Of a stretch of 64,000 bases of DNA, positions 48,801 through 58,796 are shown one piece after another. The translations under genes and the position numbers were made by a program. The first letter of the stretch is position 1; every line of letters starts with the position of its first letter. Location of the stretch: contig JAYESD010000001.1 in the NCBI GenBank assembly GCA_036927565.1, positions 15,376,001 through 15,440,000 of the forward strand, given 5' to 3'. The notes beneath the pieces are model-generated. The model was given only the letters and a program-made list of their open reading frames with translations. It did no database searches and was not told the DNA's origin. Source of the stretch: Tuctoria greenei. Lineage: Eukaryota > Streptophyta > Magnoliopsida > Poales > Poaceae.

Positions 48801-49134
48801 CGAGTATATAGCGGTCGGTGCATGTTGTGCCCAAATTCTATATATGAAGCAAACCCTTTTGGACTTTGGAATTAAATTTGGTTGTGTGCCTCTACTTTGT
48901 GACAATGAAAGTGCGGTTAAGATAGCTAGAAACCCCGTTCAACACTCCCGCACTAAGCACATTGATATTCGCCATCACTTCTTGCGGGATCATGAGGCTA
49001 AAGGAGACATCTCTTTGCAAGGTGTTAGGTCCGAAGAACAATTGGCGGATATCTTCACTAAACCACTTGATGAGAAAACTTTTTCTAGACTTAGAAGTGA
49101 ATTAAATGTGCTAGATGCATCTAACGTCATGTAA
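45874..49134 (+). pseudogene. pol: Pol polyprotein of SIRE-1, one nonsense codon
   Basis: The frame opens at GTG 45874, just after a TAG, and runs to TAA-type end at 49134 with one stop, TGA at 46207-46209. Order is copia-type. Protease: 'WVLDSGCTQHMTG'. Integrase zinc region: 'LWHRRIAHIGM' and 'CSACQAGK' (46290-46430). Integrase core: Asp in 'HMDLFGPS', Asp in 'VRSDNGTEF', Glu in 'QQNGVVERKNK'. RT: 'GTKWVYRNK', 'QMDVKSAFLNG', and an intact Y-V-D-D box at 48181-48192. RNase H: 'YSDSDFAGC', 'STAEAEYIA', 'LLCDNESAVK', 'FTKPLDEKTF'. All catalytic residues I can check are present, so the single TGA (an Arg position by context) is the main lesion. The later 'starts' at 46225 and elsewhere are internal codons of the polyprotein. 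Confidence 0.92.
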
Positions 49135-50512
49135 GTTGCCATGTTCATGTAAGGATGCATATCATATAGGTCTTGTCTAACTCCCAAAGGATAGGGGCGA
49201 GCTAGAAATAGTTTTCCCTGAGGAAGCCTTTGGAAGGTTTAAACTTGGCAAGATAGATTTATTTTATGCCTTGCATGATCCCTGCCATATAGACTTGCAC
49301 TCATTTAATTTCTTGCACTATAATTTGTTTGGCATTGCATACGGTAGATTGTCACAAAGGGGAACCCACCTCATGAGAAAGAGACTTGTTTGAAATACAA
49401 TATCTCAACTCATATAAGGTGGAAAGAACAAAATGTTAGGTACGTTAATGCCTAGAGGAACATGCTTCAAAGAGATAGAAGTCTTCATACTCTACCTCAC
49501 AAAGCATGGGCCTTGCATTTTATTTTGGATATTTTCCTCCCATTTTTCTCGGTGTTCCATTTGCTTTAAGGTTTAGCCAAGCTATTGGCCATTAGCCTTT
49601 TTGAGGGGTAAGGGGTTGCCCAAAAAGTCCTAAGACATGTGTTTCTCTTTGCTTGTTTGTTTGGTCAAAGGACATATATGGGATGTTATTGTTCTGTAGT
49701 CATCGGATTATCCGATGCCTAGGTCAATCCCTCATCGGACCAATAGGTGTTCAATCTTCAAGGGCCAGTTCAGTCAGAACCTCAAATGATCCGACGAGTT
49801 CATTCTGAAAAACATCGGTCCATACGGTGTTCTCTATTCTGGAGCTGTGATCAATTTCACCGATGTTACTTACTCCCGCGTCGGACCATCCGGTGTCAAC
49901 ATCACTATTTTGAACACCCTTACTGTGCCATTCGATCGATGATCCAAACCCTAAACGTCGGTCCATCCGATGTCAACAGCAATTTTTTGAATATCCTTAC
50001 TGTGGCACTCGACCGATGTTCATCCCATCTAACATCAGTCCATACGGTGTTAAAAATTCAGCTAGGGTTTGGGACCCATTGTATAAATTGGTCGTACGCC
50101 TCGTCTTTCCCTCTTCCGATCCCGACGCCGCCACCACAAACTCTCACGCGCCGCCACCTCCACCGCCGCCGGTCGCCGCCGCCGCCGCCCACAAGCCGCC
50201 ACCGCCACCCACAGGCCGCCGCCGCCGTCTCCGGCCGCCACCTCCACAGCGCCGCCGCCGCTCGCCGCGCCGATGCCTCCACCCTCGCGCAGCTCGCCGC
50301 ACCGCCGCCTTCATCCCGCCATCGCACACCCGCGCCGCCGCCTCACCTCTAAGCACCGCCGTCTCACCAGCACCGCCACCTCCACCAAAGCCACCGTCTC
50401 CATCGCCTCTGCTCCACCCCGGCACCACAGCAGCCCCAAGTACCATCTGCGTGGTGCCTCCTAAGCTCCATCGCCGCTAGGGTTTCGATCACGACACAAT
50501 TGTCGTATCCCC
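49135..50512 (+). promoter_or_regulatory. Post-pol region with palindrome array, TATA box and Pro-rich leader
   Basis: This lies between pol and the env-position ORF. 49135-49690 holds no gene I recognise. From 49701 to 50050 there are six copies of a catcgg(a/t)cca/tccg(g/a)tg module, close to the modules in the SIRE-1 LTR. A TATAAAT follows at 50082-50088. Then comes a CT-rich and GC-rich stretch (50100-50470) with chance Pro/Ala/Arg frames on both strands, ending 'ccgctagggtttcg'. Arrangement resembles an LTR promoter, but the LTR termini are absent. A separate promoter for the downstream ORF is inference. Confidence 0.5.
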
Positions 50513-52412
50513 GTGCGCTCGACCCCATCAAAGTTCACCTCGGCGATTGCAATAGCTCATGACAAGAAGAACAAGGGCAAGGCCATCGCGGAGCCCGCTG
50601 CGAAGAAGCAAAAGCTGTCCAAAGAGGAGAAGAAGGCATTGATGGCCGCTCGCGCCGTCGAGGAGCGTGAGCATGGCCGAGGAGGGTCCCTGAGTATCCG
50701 CGAGACTCGTTCCAGACAGCCTCCCGTGATCGATGATTCAGACGCCGAAGAAGAGCCTGAAGTGCCTCTCATCCGCCGTCGTTCAGCCCGGACCCGTGGG
50801 GGACACTCCCCTGCAGTTCCACGTCCGAGATCGACGGCAGCCGACCGTCGTGAGGACAGGGAGGCCGAGAGGGCCATCTACCAGATGGACACGGCAGTCC
50901 GTGTCGGTGAGGGAGTCCGTCTCACGAACTACAGGAAGCTGAAGGCAAAGCAGCTTCGGAAGCTCAGGTGGAACCTGTTACTGGAGGAGTGGTACCCGCA
51001 GCCTCGAGAGACTTTGTTTGATGACAGGTTCTAGACACTGACACAGGCGTCACTCTATGAGACCTACAGACGCCGAGGCCACAAGCTGTTCCAACACAAC
51101 TACATGGATTAGAATCAGCTGGCAGTGGCAGCAGAGACACAGATCAGGCCATATTTTGAGAGGTACAGAGGCCTAGTGCAGCTGCTTTCTTACGATAGGA
51201 GTGCATATGTGGAGGAGTGGGTACGCGTGTTCTACGCTACCCTCTACATTTCTGAGGGCCGAAGGTCAATTGAATTTATGTTCATGGGCCAGCATCATCA
51301 TCTGTCGAGAGAGATAGTGGCTCAGCTTCTTGGAGTGGACTTGCACGACACCTGCGTGCATGAGAAGGTCTATGGACAGGCAGATCCGCCAAGGAGGCCG
51401 CTCACTGGAGGAGTGGCTCCTGCTCTGGAGGAGATCAGATCATTGTTTGGACCTACGTTCTCTCCAGACCAGCCGAGGGTACCGGCTTTGTTGACCCCAG
51501 CAGCGCGCACGGTGCACCTTGCCCTGCGTTGCTCTCTCCTGCCGAGGTCCGGCTATCTTGAGGGGTTCACCAGCCTCCAGTAGACGATCCTGTTCTACAT
51601 CATGAACGGGATGGATTTTGACATAGTTGACGTCATTTTCTGCGAGATGGAGGATGTGATTACAGATGGAGTGGGGATGATGAGGCAGCTCGTCTATGGG
51701 CACTGGATCAGCTACCTATGCTACATGGTGTCTGCTGACGGGACCGCAGTACGAGACAGCTTTCTCACGGACGACAGTCTCCCGCGCTTCAGTCACTACC
51801 GAGCTCCAGCTCCAGGGGACCGCCGCCTTGGCCACCCTGTTGAGCGTCAGGTCAGAGCGATGCTGTCCGAGGAAGACTGGTCGGACTTGGAGAAAGAGGA
51901 TGAGCGTCTAGCCGAGGCAGAGGCTCAGGGAGGAGACCTGCAGCACGTCTGGTCCGAGAGCGACATAGACGAGTGTGTCGAGGAGTACTTCCCTCCTCCT
52001 CCATCCTCACCGAGGCAGCACAACACAGAGGCAGGAGGATCAGCTGCTCCACCGCCGACGCCACCCCCTATGTCCGAGGCGCAGGTGTCACAGCCGTCAG
52101 AGCTGTCGACACTTCTTCAGCAGATGATAGAGCAGCAGCGCCAGGACAGGCTCGCGGCTGAGCATGCCAGGGCAGAGCAGGCTGCTCACCTGGCACAGCT
52201 TCAGAGGCAGTGGCAGGAGCTTCAGCTGGAGATCGCCCGACAGAGGCGAGAGGATACGGACCGGTTCACGAACCTTGTTGATCAGATGCACCAACGTACC
52301 CTCGACCAGCAGCAGCAGACTCAGCAGGCTATGATGGGGATCCTAGGGTTGATCACCAACCTCTACACTCAAACCGGGATCGCCCTTCCACCTCAGCAGC
52401 CTGGACTGGGAC
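50513..52412 (+). pseudogene. Env-position ORF of SIRE-1 ('putative plant transposon protein' type)
   Basis: One reading frame, in frame throughout, broken by three TAG codons (51032-51034, 51110-51112, 51581-51583) and cut at 52412 by CACTA sequence. Segments: basic N-terminus ('KKNKGKAIAEPAAKKQKLSK'), an acidic/Arg-rich part, then 'VEEWVRVFYATLYISEG', 'SIEFMFMGQHHHLSREIVAQ' and 'LLGVDLHD', which resemble the plant transposon-protein domain found in the 3' ORF of grass copia elements (recognised from memory). The end is Gln/Glu-rich, probably coiled coil (52090-52340). It lacks an obvious signal peptide or membrane helix, so an envelope role is not supported. Function unknown. Confidence 0.7.
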
Positions 52413-52735
52413 CATTTGCGACGGCTGCAATTATTTGCGATGGCCAACCGTCGCAAATAAGTTTAATTGCGACGGCCCGCCTCTGGCCGTTGCAAATAAC
52501 GTGGCCGTCGCAAATAACAGCTTATTTGCGACGGCTGCCGTCGGGGCCGTCGCAAATAAGGTTTATTTGCGACAGCCAACCCTAGTGCCGTCGCAAATTA
52601 CAGTACCGTCGCAATTAAACGACTTATTTACGACGGCTGCCGTCGGGGCCGTCGCAAATAAGGTTAATTGCGACGGCCTTAACATATGGCCGTCGCAATT
52701 AAACTGGCCGTCGCAAATAAGGACTAATATCTGCC
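52413..52735 (+). repeat. Left subterminal repeats of CACTA element
   Basis: About sixteen copies of tttgcgacggc or gccgtcgcaaata in both orientations, the binding-site arrays expected for a TNPA-type protein. Some are mutated (gcgatgg, gcgacagcc, tttacgacgg). Confidence 0.85.
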
Positions 52736-54832
52736 CCATCGGGCCCGATAGCTCATTCGACACCGTCGTCCCCAAACTCAGACGTCCGCCGCCGCGCCCC
52801 CAACCTCCCGCGCCAGCCGCCGCCCCACCGCGCCAGCCGCCGCCCCGCCGCCGACCCCGACGCCGACTCCGCCGCGCCCCCACCGCCTCCCCCGCCGCGC
52901 TCGCCACCGACCCCGCCGCTGCGCCCCCAACCTCCCGCGCAAGCCGCCGCCCCACCGCGCCAGCCGCCGCCCCGCCGCCGACCCCGACGCCGACTCCGCC
53001 GCGCCCCCACCGCCTCCCCCGCCGCGCTCGCCGCCGACCCCGCCGCACCAACCGCCGAATCGGCCCCGCCGTGCCTGCAGACGCCGCCCGTCGCCCCGGA
53101 CGCGCCGTCCGACGCCGCCGGGCTCCTCCGACACCTCCCCGGCGGACTCCCCGACGCCCGACGTATGATATTTTCTTTCTTCTCAATTGCTAGCTAGTTC
53201 ATTGCTTGCCGTATAGATTCCCAAGGTAGTTCATTGCTAGTTCATTGCTTGCCGTTGATAATGCATGTATAGCTGCCCGGATGGTAATATGAACTTCACA
53301 ATTGCTTGACGTTGATAATGCATGTATAGCTTGCCGTTGAAGGTAATATGAAGTTCACATTGATTAGTTATTAGCATCTAATTCTCATTTTGCATACGGG
53401 ATAAATTAGGATCAATTTTGCATATGGGATCATTTCTAGGAATGCAATGCAAATATGCAACACAGACAGACCCTTGTGGGGAGGAGGAGGAAAAAAAGAA
53501 TAGGAGCAGCAGCATGAGCACAGGAATCTGAGCCCACCGCCGGCACCGACGTGCGTTGGGGATCGGGTGAGCCGGGCATCGCGTCGGTGGGAAGCGTGTG
53601 GCCGGGCATCGTCGTCGTGTCCCCGTGCACCCGCCGGTGGCGTCGTGGCGGGGGGCATGCAGGGGCAAATATTGTCGCCATGGCGGGGAGGCGGAACTGC
53701 CGGTTGGGGGATGCCTGCGCGGCGAACATCGTCGCCATGGCCGGGAGGCACAGCCGCTCGTCGCCGTGCTAGGAGCTGCAAGAGCCTGGCCTCGCGGGCA
53801 GGGGGGGAGGTGACGCCGTGGGGGCGCAACGGTGGCGATATGGGGGCCTCGCGCGCTGCTGGTGGGCGGCGATATCAGTTGGGATGGGGCCCAAGAGACC
53901 GCGGGGAGGGGGGCGGAGGGGAATGCATCTATAGGGCAGGTCACCTTGCCAGACATGGCGGATGTCATCTCAGGCGAGGGGCGATGAAGGAGGACGAACC
54001 TCCTCGTCTGGCTACTGGGCCGAGCTTGTGGGTTGGAACCAGTTCCAAACCGTGGTTATTGAAAACAGATCGGTTTGGGTTGGGCTCAGAAGTAGGTGTG
54101 GGTTGGGTTGGTTTGGTTTTGTATGTTTATTTTACAGGCTGGGTTGGGCCGGGTTGATTGATACAGAAAAAATGGATTGAGTTTGGGTTTAGTCCAGGTC
54201 CTGGCCGGGTTGAGTTAGTCCACTATCCAAAAAATGGATTGGATTTTAGGCTATCTTTTTTGCTAATATTTTTTTTTGTCTTGCATAATTGACTAATATG
54301 CTTTATATGCTCTCTTGTATTACACTTGTGATTTCACACTTGTCCATTGTGGCTAATATGTTTTTTATTCAGATTTTGTAGTAAATGCATAATTAGATTT
54401 TGTAAATGCTTTATATGCTTTATATATTTTTGTCTATAGCTTGGTCTGTCATTCTGAATTTCTATTCTGTTTGGTGTATGTTTGGACTTTAGTGCATTCA
54501 TATAATGTTCTTGAGTGACTACTTAATATATATAAATAAAGGGGTTTTAGGTCAGCTCGGACCAACCCGGAAGGGCACAACACGTAATAAGTGTGATCGT
54601 GTCGTGTAGACCATTGTAGTGGTACCGTATGCGTCAAGTCGACACGGAAGCGAACGGGTTGGTAAGGACGTCAATGACCCGCGATTGCGTGGACGGTGGA
54701 AATGGATGTGGAATTGTCATCTAAGACCAACTTTCCTCTCACTCTTTCTCTAGTTCTTTCCTCTCTCTTAAATGACCTGAAAATGAAAATGAGCAACGTA
54801 ACCTATAGCAATGTATTACCCGTTTCGGATCG

Positions 54833-54867
54833 GCACGTCTCACATGCCATTGGCATGTGAGACGTGC
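54833..54867. repeat. Perfect 35-bp palindrome
   Basis: Two 17-base arms (gcacgtctcacatgcca and its exact complement) with one base between them. Confidence 0.9.
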
Positions 54868-54898
54868 AGGTTCGGAATTGTCCCTTTTTGGACAGCCT

Positions 54899-55093
54899 CG
54901 GAGTGACTGAGGGGGCGTGGCTTGTGACGAGACGTGGGTCCAGATTTGGACGAGATTTCGATGGCGTAACCCTGTTGTTCTCTGCTGCACCATATTTGGG
55001 CGTGCAGTGGAGAACAGCGGGGTTATGCTGCCAAAATTTCGTTCGAATCCGGATCACGCATCTCGTCATGGGCACGCTCCGCTCGGTCACTCT
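54899..55093. repeat. Imperfect foldback of about 195 bp
   Basis: Arms 54899-54990 and 55001-55093 are complementary with roughly 20-25% mismatch by eye, around a loop of about ten bases (catatttggg). The best-paired parts are 'gttctctgctgcac' with 'gtgcagtggagaac' and 'tgacgaga' with 'tctcgtca'. It could be a MITE remnant or a hairpin RNA source. Confidence 0.7.
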
Positions 55094-55193
55094 TGGGTGG
55101 GTTTAGGATCTATCTGCCTAGGTTGTAGGGCCGTGACATAACACAACAATACATCAACGACAATTTCTTTCGCGTTAAAATGCAGAGTCAAAC

Positions 55194-58100
55194 ATGGGTG
55201 AAGACCGCAGTTGGATGTATACTGGCTGGAAGAGCAGAACTGGTGGTCACTCCGATGAGTGGTTTATCAAGTTAGATCAATTTTTGGATCGAGCATTTTC
55301 GTTGTCAACGGAAGATATGGTGCGGTGCCCATGTACAAAGTGCCGGAACACCAAGTTTTTGAGAAGATTGGAGCTTTCGTTTCACTTATGTCGAAACGGT
55401 TTCACTCCACATTATGAAGTGTGGACCTTTCACAGCGAGACTAATTCTCGAGTCATAGCCGAAGTGGATGAGGATGATGATATAACAGAGGTTGATAGGA
55501 TGGATGAGATGCTAGAAGCTCTTGAAGCGGAGGATCCTCTTACAAATGAGGCAGAAAAGATCTTCGAGGAGCTGAAGAAATCACAAGAGCCGTTGCATGA
55601 ACACACAGCTGTGACCGTACTTGCTTTCTTGACTAGATTTATGGCAATTAAGTCCAAGTACTTTTTTTTCATCAACTGCTACAATGATCTCATGAAATTG
55701 ATCTGCGATATCCTTCCACAACCTCACAAAGCGCCACCAGATATGTATCAGTCAAAGATCAAGATATCTGGTCTCGGTATGAAGTATGAGAAAATCGATG
55801 TGTGCCCAAACAACTGCATGCTATTCTGGAAAGAGCACGCCAATGAGAAGATGTGCTTGAAATGTGGTAAATCGAGGTATGTCGAAGTTGTTAATGACGA
55901 TGGCGATAATGTGATGACAGATGTCGCACATAAGCAGCTTCGTTACTTGCCTGTGACACCTCGGTTGAAGCGGATGTTTCTTTCAAAAAGAATCGCAAGA
56001 CACATGAGATGGCACAAAGAAGGTAAACGTGAGAACAGTGAATTCTTGACGCATCCGTCCGACGGTGATGCATGGAAGGCGCTAGACCGTTTCGATCCAG
56101 ACTTTTCTCGTGATGCGAGGAATGTTCGCATCGGATTGGCGACAGACGGATTCTCACCGTTCAGTACGAATGCCACGGCATACTCATGTTGGCCTGTCTT
56201 TGTCATTCCGTACAACCAGCCACCTGCTTTATGTACGAAGAACGAGTTCATGTTTCTCAGCCTCATTGTACCTGGACCTGATCATCCCGGGTCATGTCTC
56301 AACGTGATGTTAAAACCGCTGATCGAAGAATTGAAAGTCTTGTGGACAGGAGTCGAAGCGTACGACAGTTACAAGAAGCAGAAATTCAACCTTCGAGCTG
56401 CTTATTTGTGGTCCGTCCATGATTTGCCGGCATACGGCATGTTTTCCGGATGGAGCACTCATGGTCGTTTGACGTGTCCGATATGTGCTTCAGACACGGA
56501 TTTCTTTCGACTAACTCATGGAGGCAAAATATCTTACTTCGATTGTCACAGATGTCGGCTGCCCTCGAATCATATATTTAGGCAGCAAAGGCATGTCTTT
56601 CGAAAGAACACTGTTGTCACTAAAGGACCACCAAAGCATCTCAACGGGTCAGAAATTTCTGATATGTTGGACAAACTAGTGCCTGATGAAGGTCGTCCTG
56701 GATATTTCGTAGGTTATGGAGAGGAACACAATTGGAATCACATATGTGGACTTTGGGAGCTACCATATGTGAAGTCGTTGATTCTAATGCACAACATTGA
56801 TGTCATGCATCAGGAGCGTAATATGAGCGAAAGTATCATAAGCACTTGCATGGATATGCCTGGCAAAACGAAAGACAATTATAAAGCTAGACTAGATTTG
56901 GCAGACATTTGTCACCGTCCAACTCTTGAAATCTCTGAAAGTGGTGGGAAGCCACATGCTTCTTTCTGTCTTCGATCGAAAGAAAAGAAAGAAGTTATGA
57001 AATGGATGAAAACTTTGAAATTCCCAGATGGCTACGCAGCTAGCCTGAAACGAGCCGTAAATGTTAACACAGGAAACCTCACTGGGTTGAAGAGTCATGA
57101 TTATCACATTATAATGGAAAGACTCCTACCTGTTATGTTCCGAGGCTATCTAGATGATGCGGTGTGGAAGGTTTTAGCCGAGCTCAGCTATTTTTATAGA
57201 CAGCTTTGTGCTAAAGAAATCAAGATCGGGATGATGGATAAGTTAGAGAAGGAGATACCCATACTTTTATGTAAGATGGAAAAAAAATTTCCACCAGGTT
57301 TCTTCAATCCAATGCAACATCTGCTTATCCATCTTCCATTTGAAGCTAAAGTTGGTGGTCTTGTGCAATATAGGTGGATGTATCACATTGAAAGAGCGCT
57401 ACGATATCTGAAACCAATGGTTGGAAACAGGGCAAGGGTGGAAGGGTTCATCGCTGAAGCATATGCTCTTAAGGAAGATGGATACTTTTCAAGTGTCTAC
57501 TTTGCGGAAGAAAACAATATCAATACTTCGGCGATGCGGTACAATGTGGACGAAACACCCCCCCCCCCCCTAAGCGACCTTTCCATTTTTCAAACGAGAG
57601 GTGCCACCGTTGGTAGCTACACGACCTACGAGCTATCCGAACAGGAAAGGACTGTTGCTTTACTCTACATGTACGCAAATATAGAAGGCATGCAGGAATA
57701 CTTCGAGTAAGTGTTTCTCCTATGTTTATGCTAATCTACATATTTTGCTACATATGTACTCTAAAAGATGTTTTTTCATGTTCAGCGTGTTCCACAGACA
57801 ATATTGGCCACATAGGCATCAACCTACGGCCAAACAAGTAGAAGCGATGCGAAAGGAAGGAATAAATGGGGGTCAGAGTTTTCTATCTTGGTTTCGAGAA
57901 TATGTAATATTCTCTCGTCTTCTATGTATTATAAATTACTATTATTAAAGAAGTATTATGTAATATTCTCTCGTCTTTTATAACAGTGTCGGACTCACAA
58001 TGTTCATGAAGATTTGCGGCAGCTATCTTATGGATTGGTGAATGTTAGAAGCTATGGTCGATATGACGTAAATGGCTTCCGATTCCGTACAACTCATTTT

Positions 58101-58706
58101 GAAGCTCATCGTCCTCTTGCGGCAACATCAAATTCCGGTGTTGTGACGAGAGCAATGGACACTCAAGGGAATTTAACCGATTATTATGGTATCATTAACA
58201 AAATCCTTGAATTTACTTTTACCGGAAATAAGACCCTTCGAGTTGTCTTCTTTGACTGTGACTGGTTTGATCGTACTCATGGAACTCGAGAAAACCAATT
58301 TGGAATGGCGGAAGTGAAACATAAGGACCGACTACGAGGTTACGATACATTTGTTCTTGCGCATCAAGTTGAACAAGTGTATTATCTACCTTATCCATGC
58401 ACGAAGCTCAGTGCTTGGTGGGTGGTATATAAGGTGAATCCTCGTGAGCGGCTATATACTCCTGGGGATGATGGTTACCATGATAGCGAAGACATTGAAG
58501 AAGTGTACCAAGAAGAAGAGTTGCCAGACACTTTTATCGTCGAGCTTGGTGCAGGACTCGATCAATTAGTTGGAGATGTTGAAGACGTTGAAGATGTAGA
58601 GGCAGATGATACGCGAAAACGAAAATTAGAACAGGCCACGATGGAAGATCGTTGGGCTGGTAGGAGTAGGGCACAGGCACATGACAATGATGTTGATGAA
58701 TTTTGA
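55194..58706 (+). CDS. tnp2: TNP2-type CACTA transposase, three exons, frame intact
   Basis: The ORF from ATG 55194 continues through two short introns: exon 1 55194-57706 (donor gtaagt), exon 2 57786-57903 (acceptor ttcag, donor gtaata), exon 3 57987-58706 (acceptor acag, stop TGA). Phases fit, giving 1116 residues. N-terminus: transposase-associated domain ('RSWMYTGW', 'VRCPCTKCRN'). Residues 160-560: TNP2/Transposase_21 domain, with 'LATDGFSPFS' (near 318), 'VHDLPAYGMFSGWS' (near 418) and 'HNIDVMHQERN' (near 536), the regions proposed to hold the catalytic acids of CACTA transposases. DUF4218-like part: from about 590 ('KKEVMKWMKTLKFPDGY'). DUF4216-like part in exon 3: 'LRVVFFDCDWFD'. A run of 13 C (57558-57570) lies in the coding sequence. 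The protein cuts and moves the element. It is the best-preserved transposition gene in the window. Confidence 0.9.
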
Positions 58707-58796
58707 AAGTGACTACAAGTAATGTTTTCTTGAAGATAGTAACATGAATTTTATATATTTTATTTGCATATTTACTAATTATCTAATTACAATAGG

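Larger units (their letters stand above)
37735..52412 (+). mobile_element. Ty1/copia SIRE-type element 1
   Basis: A plus-strand copia element: 5' LTR (split by TR-GAG), primer-binding site, gag, pol in the order protease-integrase-RT-RNase H, then a long 3' region with an env-position ORF. No 3' LTR is present. The element stops at 52412, where CACTA subterminal repeats begin. The pol order and the extra 3' ORF place it in the SIRE/Maximus lineage. Its insertion into gypsy A is shown by the cut integrase frame at 37734. Confidence 0.9.
52736..55193 (+). other. 5' region of CACTA gene: GC-rich exon and long intron candidate
   Basis: 52740-53160 is extremely GC-rich and contains a tandem duplication of about 128 bp (copies from 52797 and 52925). 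The Pro/Arg frames on both strands here look like composition effects. A donor-like 'gacgtatg' near 53161 and an acceptor-like 'aaaatgcag' near 55184 suggest a 5' untranslated exon followed by a 2-kb intron, which is inference. The interval also holds G-rich sequence (53550-54000), 'gggttgggtt' degenerate repeats (54050-54250), and two foldbacks (54833-54867 and 54899-55093). No protein domain seen. Confidence 0.55.

Noticed and set aside
49747..50480. Two overlapping Pro-rich ORFs between pol and the env-position ORF
   Set aside because: Low-complexity CCG/CCA repeats open in several frames; more likely a leader.
50513..52412. Interpretation of the SIRE 3' ORF as a true envelope gene
   Set aside because: No signal peptide or transmembrane helix is visible; the readable domain resembles a plant transposon protein of unknown role.
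52435..53193. Pro/Arg/Ala-rich open frames on both strands near the CACTA left end
   Set aside because: Frames are open on both strands because the sequence is extremely GC-rich and tandemly duplicated; the plus frame also translates the subterminal repeats.
53371..54157. Overlapping frames of 152-196 codons on both strands
   Set aside because: High GC composition, mutual overlap, no recognisable domain; lies in the probable 5' intron of the CACTA gene. Capture of a host gene fragment cannot be excluded.
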